DNA of 64,000 nucleotides from contig NC_088916.1 in assembly GCF_963576675.1 (NCBI RefSeq), positions 6,215,001 through 6,279,000 on the forward strand, written 5' to 3'. Below the pieces are notes generated by a model. That model saw only the letters and a program-made list of their open reading frames with translations, did not search any database and was not told the origin of the DNA. The translations under genes and the position numbers were made by a program. This DNA is from Euphorbia lathyris (lineage: Eukaryota > Streptophyta > Magnoliopsida > Malpighiales > Euphorbiaceae). Of the stretch, positions 56,319 through 64,000 are shown in pieces; the first letter of the stretch is position 1; each line of letters starts with the position of its first letter.

Positions 56319-56624
56319 TCTCTATGAGCTTTTAGGATTTCGTATCCCTCGAGGATTCCAAATTCTGTGAGGAGTTCTTTATCTCGTAGGATTCTAGGAG
56401 ATTCCCTTGTAATTGGAGGCTTGAGCTCTGATCGTCATATCTGGGCCTCTACTATTAGGCCGCTACTATTGTGTCTGGGCTACTAATTCCTGCACGTGCC
56501 TTTTAGCTCTAAAGAGAGCGGGGATGATGTCATCCACGTGATATCATTTTGACTCATATCAATAAGCATACCTATGAAAACTAAAAAAAAAAAAGCACAA
56601 TAAGCATTACAAGCTAAATCTAAT

Positions 56625-57583
56625 TATAATGAATTAGAAAACCATCTCTCCCGCCCCTCTCCTTTCGTCGCCACCTCCTCTCCCTCTCGGTTTGGTTCTT
56701 CCGCTCTTAAATCGTGGATTATCGCATCTTCTCCCGATGTGTCTCAATGTAGTTGATTTGTGACTCGGTGATACACAGGTTTGTCCATCTACAGCAGTCA
56801 ATATAAACGGATTTTACGCTTCAAAATGTAACCTATGAATCTGTTTATTTATTCGGATTATTTATTGTTTTAATCTCGATATTTGTATCAAGATTTTAAA
56901 GTTGTGTGTTCTGTCTTTTTTATCTGGTTGAATGAAACGATTTTTTATACATGATATTAATTAGAAAATTGTTTTTGATTCGGTGAGGCGAAATAATTTT
57001 TCTAGATGGTTTCGGATTTGAGTTCGGTGTAAAGCAACACCCAAATTGTGTTTAAAGATTGTTAATTTCGATTTAGTGTGTATACCGCTTGTTTTTTTAT
57101 ATTGTTCTTACACCGAAAAGAAAATAATAATCCTAATTAAAATAAATTAGAAAACTTTCTCTTCCGCTCCTCTCCTTGTCGCTGCCACCTCCCCTCCCTC
57201 TCAGTCCCATTCTCTCGTTCTTATTTCGTGGATTATCACCTCTTCTCTTGATGTGTTTTGGTGTAGTTGATTCGTGATTCGGTGATACGCAAGTTCGTTC
57301 ATTTATGACAATCAACATAAACGGATTTCACGCTTCAAAAGATAACCCATGAACCCGTTTATTTATTCGGATTATTTATTATTTTAATCTCGACATTGGT
57401 ATCACAGCCTTAAGGTTATGTGATCTGTCGCTTTTATCCGTTTGAATGAGTAAGACGGTTTTTTTTATGTACGATGATATTAAGTAGAAAATTATTTTTT
57501 ATTTTTATATGTGGCGAAATAATTTTTCAAGACTGTTTTGGATCTGATTTCGGTGTAAAACAACACTAAAATTGTGTTTATCG
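56625..57583. repeat. Internal tandem duplication in copy A
   Basis: Units at about 56625-57135 and 57136-57583 share the TTAGAAAAC-CTCTC start, the GTGATTCGGTGATACGC-type and AACGGATTT-ACGCTTCAAAA blocks, and the GGTGTAAA-CAACAC block. Copy B has one unit plus the last 60 bp of the second. Confidence 0.8.
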
Positions 57584-57649
57584 ATGGTTAAGTAATTAAG
57601 TTAAATCCTAATTACATACGTAACTTAATCTAACCAATTTAAGTTTCGG

Positions 57650-57984
57650 GATGCAATGCATTGGTGTATTTACCTTAATTGTATTAATGTTTTGTTTGAG
57701 AGTGATTCATTGACTGTGGTTAATAGTGTCAATTCGTCTGATCCAGACTTGTCAGTTTATGGGTCAATTATTCAGGATTGTAAGTCTTTGTTAAATTGTC
57801 GACACGATTATAAAGTGTCCTTCTCTCCACGCCTAGCGAACAAGGGAGCTCATGTCGTTGCACGACATGCCCTGTCCAATACTAACGAGTTTGTGTCTTT
57901 TTCTGCTCCGGATTGGTTACAGGAGTCTATTATTGCTGATTTGGTTTAAGGAATGAATTTCATCTTTGTTTCAAAAAAAAAAAA
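57650..57984 (+). pseudogene. 5'-truncated LINE tail with RNase H end and poly-A
   Basis: The open frame 57656-57949 encodes VLFESDSLTVVNSVNSSDPD, DCKSLLNCRHDYKVSFSPR and ANKGAHVVARHAL, the plant LINE RNase H (RVT_3-like) C-terminus, with a normal stop. A 3' end and twelve A residues follow at 57973-57984. Identical 66-bp direct repeats flank it (57584-57649 and 58001-58066). Confidence 0.88.
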
Positions 57985-58294
57985 GTAATTAAGTTAAATA
58001 ATGGTTAAGTAATTAAGTTAAATCCTAATTACATACGTAACTTAATCTAACCAATTTAAGTTTCGGTCGATTATATATTCGATCCTAATATATTTTCAAC
58101 AATTATATATTTCATAAGTATTATATAAACTTTTAATTTTATTTTTCAAATGTTAAAACACTAATTAAATACAGGAAAAGCATGAAGGGAAAAAAATAAA
58201 GAACTCAGAAACACCTCTTCGCATCTAGAATCAGATGATTGAGATGGACCCCATCCATAATAGAAGGTGTTGATGTCTTCACAGCTCTTTAAAA

Positions 58295-58365
58295 TGCACC
58301 AGCCGGGAATCGAACCCGGCTCTGTACCGTGGCAGAGTACTATTCTACCACTAGACCACTGGTGC
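58295..58365 (-). tRNA. tRNA-Gly (anticodon GCC)
   Basis: 71 nt on the minus strand, GCACCAGTGGTCTAGTGGTA to TTCCCGGCTGGTGCA. The acceptor stem GCACCAG/CTGGTGC is perfect. The anticodon loop is CTGCCAC and the T arm CCGGG-TTCGATT-CCCGG. The anticodon stem has one G-U pair. A TTTT terminator follows directly (58291-58294 on the plus strand as AAAA). A and B boxes are normal. Confidence 0.93.
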
Positions 58366-58562
58366 TTTGTGTATTGTTATCAAAAACATTAATATTCTAT
58401 CCATTTTTTTTATAACTCGTTTAAAGTTTTTCATCATTTATAAGTCGTTTAAAGTTTTTCATCAAAACAAATATAACATTAATTACACTATTAAAATAAC
58501 TAATTTATCTTTAATACTATTTTCCTAAATTTCTATTTTCCATGTGAAAAATCTCTCTTCTT

Positions 58563-59136
58563 TTTTGATGGAAATAGTTGTATTTTCAATAGATGAACAA
58601 ACAACAAGTACAACAAACAAACATAAGGAATAAAAACCTTACAAGATCTATAAAGGCACTAAAATGACTACAAAGAGCAGAAATAACCATAAAAGGTATT
58701 AAAAACATAAAAGAATAAGAAAAAATATACTTCTCATAAATCCAAATCCGTAGAAAAGCATCTGCAATCCACTCATCATCATTTAAGCCATTCTGAACAA
58801 TCGGATGTAAATCCTTTCTTTTGTTGCAACCACGTAGATCCATTGATCCACGAACAAGATAAGCCGTTTCCGCTCGTGCTAAATTCAAAAAAGGTATAAA
58901 CGGAAGAATAATAGAAAACTGATGCAATTCAAGCGAATAAAGAAATTAGATGAAGTATATGAACACAAACAAAAAAATAACAATAATAAAAAAACACAGT
59001 AAATCTAACCGAGCGGGAAGAGGAAGAAGGAAGACAAACTTCCCTCTTCCTCTTCAAAGTAGATTCACAAAATAAGAAAAATTGTGTATTTGATAAATGA
59101 GGGGGTTTTGATAAAAGAGGAAGAAAGAGAAGAAAA
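58563..59136 (-). mobile_element. LINE-derived insertion with 16-bp target repeat
   Basis: It is absent from paralogous copy B, which gives the empty site. AAAAATCTCTCTTCTT flanks it at about 58547-58562 and 59137-59152. In minus orientation it ends CTATTTCCATCAAAAAA, and its 3' part matches the LINE end at 42188-42355. A 113-codon ORF (58927-58586) contains GSMDLRGCNKRKDLHP; I do not recognise it. The upstream part is pyrimidine-rich like a LINE 5' leader, so this may be an internally deleted LINE rather than a simple truncation. Confidence 0.78.
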
Positions 59137-59157
59137 AAAAATCTCTCTTCTTAATTT

Positions 59158-59513
59158 TTAGGGCTAAGGTACCAAAATAGAACTATGGTTTTTAGGATAG
59201 TATAAATTTAGGGTTCACGTACAAAATATCACCAATATAGGCTTAACGTTTAAAAAGGGTACCAATTTAAGTCTCGATAACGGAATGAGACATGTCATTG
59301 ATATTACTCCGTTAAGTTCTTTCAATTGTACGTGGAGGGAGAAATCAAAACTTAACGAAGTAGTAGGAATGACATGTCCAATCCGTTCTTGATGCCTAAA
59401 TTGATACCATTTTTCAAACGTTAAGCTTATATTGGTGCTATTTTGTACGTGGAGCCTAAATTGATATTTCTCCAAAAACCATATATCTATTTTGGTACCT
59501 TATCCCTAATTTT
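59158..59513. repeat. Fold-back MITE, copy A (about 355 bp)
   Basis: Left end TTAGGGCTAAGGTACCAAAA and right end TTTTGGTACCTTATCCCTAA are inverse. Arms of about 150 bp include ACGTACAAAATA and AACGTTTAAAAA. It is shared with copy B. Confidence 0.8.
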
Positions 59514-59596
59514 TATAACTTAAATAGGATTATTTACACATTAATACTAAACTTCTCTTATTATAAATAAGGGAAAATTGAGAAAGTATTTTTAAG

Positions 59597-60411
59597 TAGA
59601 CTTGTCTATGGATCGGGCTGGGTCGGGTTGGACCGGGCCTATCGGATTTTTAGGTAAAAATGATCGGTCCAAGTCCAGTTCAGCCTACTATTAATTTAGG
59701 TGGGCTCACCCGGGCTGGGCTCGGGCTTAAAAATTAAATCCCAAGCCCAACACATATAAACCCACCTAAATATAAATATAAAATTATTAATTATAAAAAA
59801 TAAATATTATACTTTTTTTTGGGCAAAACCTCAAATAGATTAACGGGAAGAATTTGCATCTTCCAAAATAATGTTTGACAACCAGACAGGTAAAATAGAA
59901 AAAAAATAATCGCTAGCATTGGAACAGGCCCGCCTAGCTACCAAATGAGCGGCCATATTCGCTAAACGAGAAATAAAAGCAAGTTTAAAATCGGGTTGAG
60001 AGTTTAAGATATCCCTGCAGTCTTGAATAATTGACCAAAACTCTGAAAGGTCTTGACGTCTAGAGGCAACAACATCAACCATGACTTTAGCATCAGACTC
60101 AAAATCAACTCTAGTGAAGTTTGGGCTAGCCAACCAACATAGACAAGTACGAAGAGCAAGTGCTTCCACAATTTTAGGCTCCTTCAATTAAAAATAAATA
60201 TTTAATATATAAATATATACATTTATTAATTAATATTAATAGACAGACCGGGTTGGACCGGACCGTGTTATTTTTATTAATCCCAAACCCGTCCAAAAAT
60301 AAGCGGGCTTTAACGAACCTGGACCGGACTGGACTTATGAACAATTTTATTGTCCAAGTCTGATCCATGGGACACGGATCGAATGGATACCCGAGCCCAT
60401 AAATAGATCTA
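59597..60411. mobile_element. hAT-like MITE, family B copy 2, carrying a LINE tail
   Basis: Ends TAGACTTGTCTATGG and AAATAGATCTA are inverse-related. TTTTTAAG lies at 59589-59596 and 60412-60419 as an 8-bp target repeat. It is collinear with 40760-41203 except for the LINE insertion at about 59809-60189. Confidence 0.8.
59813..60187 (-). pseudogene. 5'-truncated LINE tail with RNase H end, inside a MITE
   Basis: The minus-strand frame 60187-59840 (115 codons) is open: ALALRTCLCWLASPNFTRVD, VDFESDAKVMVDVVASRRQ and RLANMAAHLVARRACSN, the end of the LINE RNase H domain. An A8 tail (T8 at 59813-59820) follows. AAAAATAAATATT occurs on both sides (59796-59808 and about 60190-60202), a likely target repeat. 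Confidence 0.85.
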
Positions 60412-60419
60412 TTTTTAAG

Positions 60420-62205
60420 TACATTAATAATATAAAACAACATATAAAATAAACTAATTAAAAAAATTAAAACGTCATATAATAAAAAAAAACATAAAGT
60501 ATATATAGTAAACATAATGTTTATTAAACACAATTTGTGTGCCTCCAATGTTACCGTCTTCTCTTCTCACTAAATAATGGAACCACGTACCTTTTATTTA
60601 AAAGAAAATAAAATAATTGAAAAATGTATGTTTATGTCCTTGATCAATTTAATCTTTCTTGATTAAGTTATTGATAATTATATATTATGCCCCTGATCTA
60701 TTGTTTTTTTAACGTATTAAGCCTATAATAATTTAAATAGAGGTATTAAGTCATTGATCATTTATTTTTTAAACACATTAAGCCCCTCCTGAATGATCTG
60801 ATTATGTGTGTAATTCAAACTTCGTTTAATGCAAACGGAACTGGTAGCATAAAATCAAAGTTACAAATGAAATAATTTATTAAAAATGACCTAAGAAACA
60901 TATAATGTAAAATTGAATAAATTATTAATAATATATAAGGTCTTGTTTAACTTTGTGATTCCTGTGTGAGCGTGCCAGAGATTTTGTAGAAAAGCCCCAA
61001 AACGTGTGTCAAATCTAACTGCTAATGAGACGATCGTGTGAAAAGTTTAAAGGACATGAAAAAGCTTAAAGTTCGTAGTTAAATCTAGAAAAATGATTTT
61101 AACCAAATTGAAAAACCGCCAAGAATTGTAAATAGACTTGAATTGAATTGAATAAGCTTGAAATTGAGTAATTGAAACAATTAGAAAACTAGAACTTACA
61201 ATTAAAAGATGAACGAAATAGTAAATTAACTAAAATTTGCAGAATATCTAAAGTCCATTGAAGAACCATTGGAATTATGTCTGGTTTTGTGTGTCCTTTT
61301 TTCCTCCAAAAAATCTCTTTTTAATAATAACTTCCAAGAACATATAACCGCTCCATCCCCACTACTCCTGATTTTAATCCACTTCCAACTATTTGATATT
61401 TCTTGATTTCAAGTGTTTTCCATTTTCAGCAAGAAAGTTGCAACTTTCCGTAAGGAAGATCCCGGATTCGATAATGTTGCTCCATAACTGACAAATATGA
61501 AAGTTCCCAACTGCTCAGCAAGGAAGTTCCATAACTGTCCAGCAAGGAAATTCCCAACTGCGTTCTCTCCACTAACCCACATTCAGCTCCACTAACTCAC
61601 ATTCCACTTCCACGGTTTTTGTGTGTTGTAACTTATATATCTAATTGGTTAATTGCCTAATTTAGCTAGAATAATTGGTAAATTACTAAATCGGTAATGC
61701 TTCTAATTTCTTGCACATTTTGATGAAAAAGATACAATTGTCAAAATAATACCAAATCAAAGCCAAATTAAATTGTCTAATTGCCTAATTACCCCCAACC
61801 CCATTATTTTACCAATTTGGGCCAAATTAAGTAGATTAATTATAAAATTAGCCCAAATTAAATTAAGGGTGAAACAATTGCCCCCCTATGTATTAGTTTA
61901 TGAAATGCACTAATACATAGAGACTTAATTATTAGGATTGTTGATTTAATTCCACAAAAATTCAAACTGTTAGGATGCAAGTTCTTTTAATCTGAAATTT
62001 TGAAAAAATTAAATAAACAATCTTAAGGGGAATGTACCTCGATCTAGACCGTAAAGCATGATCTTAACTTTGTGAAAGAAGTCTTGCTGGTGGAAGCACT
62101 CAACCACATCAGTGAGAGGTACTACGAGTCGCATTCTCTAATTCTAGTGTGTATTCATTTGTGGAACAAAAGATCCACTACATAGAGTGTTCCTACCTTC
62201 TCTAT
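60420..62205. other. AT-rich spacer between the duplicates, nothing coding
   Basis: No ORF over 60 codons resembles a known protein. CAGCAAGGAAGTTCC-type motifs recur at about 61420-61550. A 12-bp inverted repeat (CTATGTATTAGT/ACTAATACATAG, 11-nt loop) lies near 61887-61921. Confidence 0.5.
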
Positions 62206-63373
62206 GAGTCCTTATGAGCTTAGGATTTCGTATCCTTCGAGGAATTCAAGGATACTGTATTCTGAAAGGAATCATTTATCTTATAAGCATCTTGAAGATT
62301 CCCTTGTAATTGGAGGCTGGAGCTCCGATCGTCATATCTGGACCGCTACTATTATGTTTGGGCCACTAAATCATGCACTTGCCTTTTAACTCTAAAGAGA
62401 ACGGGGATGACGTCATCCACGTGATGTCATTTTGTCTCACATACTTACGAAAACTCTAAAAAAAGAACAATAAGCATTACAAGCTAAATCTAATTACAGT
62501 GAATTAGAAAACCATCTCTCCTACTCCTCTCCTTGTCGTCGCCACCTCCTCTCCCTCTCAGTCTCATTCTCTCCTTCTTAATTCGTGGATTATCGCCTCT
62601 TTTCCGGATGTGTCTCGGTGTAGTTGCTTTGTGGCTCGGTGATACGCAGGTCCATCCATCTACGACACTCAATATAAACGGATTTTACGCTTCAAAAGGT
62701 AACCTATGAATCTATATTCGGATTATTTATTATTTCAATCTCAACATTTGTTTCATGACTTTAAAGTTGTATGTTCTATCTTTTTTATTTGGTTGAATTA
62801 AACGATTTTTTATGTATGATATTAATTAGAAAATTGTTTTTGATTCGGTGCGGTAAAATAATTTTTCGAGATGGTTTCGGGTTTGAGTTCGGTGTAAAGC
62901 AACACCAAAATTGTATTTAAAGATTGTTAATTTCGATTTAGTGTGTATACCACTTGTTTATTTTATATTGTTCTTACACCGAAAAGAAAATAATGATACC
63001 GAAATAATTTTTCAACTGTTTCGGATCTGATTTCGGTGTAAAACAACACTAAAATTGTGTTTATCGATGGTTAAGTAATAATTAAGTTAAATTCTAATTA
63101 CACACGTAAGTTAATCTAACCAATTTAAGTTTCGGGTCGATTATATATTTGATCCTAATATATTTTCAACAATTATATATTTCATAAGTATTATAAAAAC
63201 TTCTAATTTTATTTTTCAAATGTTAAAACATTAATTAAACTTTAAATACAGGAAAAGCATGAAGGGGAAAAAAATAAAGAACTCAGAAACACCTTTTATC
63301 ATCTGACACATCAGATTGTTGAGATGGACCCCATCCATCGTAGAAGGTGTTGATATTTCACAGGTCTTTGAAA

Positions 63374-63445
63374 TGCACCAGCCCGGGACTCGAACCCAGG
63401 TCTGTACCGTGGCAGGGTACCATTCTACCACCAGACCACTGGTGC
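63374..63445 (-). tRNA. tRNA-Gly (GCC), possibly defective copy
   Basis: 72 nt on the minus strand, paralogue of 58295-58365. The anticodon loop CTGCCAC is intact. The T arm (CTGGG/CCCGG) has a wobble pair, and one extra G lies between the T arm and acceptor stem, making it one base longer than usual. The downstream sequence is TTTC, so the pol III terminator is weakened. Confidence 0.8.
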
Positions 63446-63625
63446 TTTACTTGTTGACTTCAAAATAATTTAATACTCCATCCATTTGTTTATAAGTAGT
63501 TTAAAGTTTTTCAACGAGACAAATTTAACATTAATTAATTGCACTATTAAAATTTCTAATTTATCTTTAATACCATTTTCCTAAATTTCTATTTTCCATG
63601 TGAAAATTCTCTCTTCTTAATTTTT

Positions 63626-63983
63626 AGGGATAAAGTACTAAAATAGACCTATGGTTTTTAGGATAGTATAAATTTAGGGTTCACGTACAAAATATCACCA
63701 ATATAGGCTTAACGTTTAAAAAGGGGTACCAATTTAGGTCTTAATAACGGAATGAGACATGTCATTGATATTACTCCGTTAAGTTATGCCAATTGTACGT
63801 GGAGGGAGAAATCAAAACTTAACGAAGTAATAGGAATGACATGTCCAATCCGTTCTCGATGCTAAATTGATACCATTTTTTAAACGTTAAGTTTATATTG
63901 GTGTTATTTTGTACGTGGAGCCTAAATTGATACTTCTCTAAAAACCAAATGTCTATTTTGGTATCTCATCCCTAATTTTTATA
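63626..63983. repeat. Fold-back MITE, copy B
   Basis: Same element as 59158-59513 at the matching place in the second duplicate, so it predates the duplication. Confidence 0.8.
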
Positions 63984-64000
63984 GCTTAAATAGGATTATT

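Larger units (their letters stand above)
56319..59545. repeat. Segmental duplication, copy A
   Basis: Collinear with 62206-64000. Shared landmarks are CTTAGGATTTCGTATCC, CCCTTGTAATTGGAGGCT, GTCATCCACGTGAT, the unit with CCACCTCCTCTCCCTCTC, the tRNA-Gly gene and the fold-back MITE. Copy A is longer because of an internal tandem doubling and two LINE-derived insertions. Confidence 0.88.
62206..64000. repeat. Segmental duplication, copy B (runs off the window)
   Basis: Collinear with copy A. It lacks the 66-bp-flanked LINE tail, the 16-bp-flanked LINE insertion and most of the second tandem unit. Confidence 0.88.

Overview
The window is plant nuclear DNA, most likely from a eudicot. It is AT-rich and dominated by LTR retrotransposons (Ty3/gypsy and Ty1/copia), LINEs and MITEs. 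It also holds two eukaryotic tRNA-Gly genes and one plant-type UDP-glycosyltransferase gene with introns. There are no bacterial operons, CRISPR arrays or viral genomes.

Region 1 (1-30.95 kb) is a retrotransposon nest. A decayed Ty3/gypsy element (1-4487, resuming at 29064) was split by a Ty1/copia-type element on the minus strand (4488-29058, target repeat TGTTT). One LTR of that copia element was then split by an Athila-like Ty3/gypsy element (5349-18800, target repeat GCTGT). The Athila-like element keeps its tRNA-Asp primer site, two nearly identical LTRs, a gag-pol reading frame broken at three points, and two homologous extra ORFs after integrase. Each transcription unit in it (LTR, ORF-B, ORF-C) has a TATA box with CTGAGATT-based palindromes about 110-140 bp upstream. 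The copia element's own interior is heavily decayed. It carries a fold-back insertion with tRNA-like ends and a 228-bp tandem array, and a tandem duplication. Smaller copia and gypsy fragments fill 29.3-30.95 kb.

Region 2 (31-42.6 kb) holds a recent miniature LTR element (TRIM, 31743-32306) and a full-length UGT87-type glycosyltransferase gene on the minus strand (40310-33296). The gene reads as three exons joined in frame across GT-AG introns. The introns are filled with MITEs and an RTE-type LINE fragment, and a hAT-like MITE sits against the stop codon. Upstream lie two more MITEs and a LINE ORF1/3' fragment.

Region 3 (42.6-54.7 kb) is a complete but inactivated Sirevirus-type Ty1/copia element (12.0 kb, target repeat TTAAC). 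It has gag, pol and a large third ORF behind its own TATA box and pyrimidine-rich leader. The third ORF resembles, at pattern level, the extra ORFs of the Athila-like element.

Region 4 (54.7-64 kb) has a minisatellite, short LINE tails and a segmental duplication (56.3-59.5 kb and 62.2-64 kb). Each copy of the duplication carries one tRNA-Gly(GCC) gene and a fold-back MITE. One copy has gained two extra LINE-derived insertions, one of them inside 66-bp direct repeats.

The only host genes seen are the glycosyltransferase and the two tRNAs; everything else recognised is mobile or repeat DNA. Family names come from motif recognition by eye. Identity figures are hand counts.
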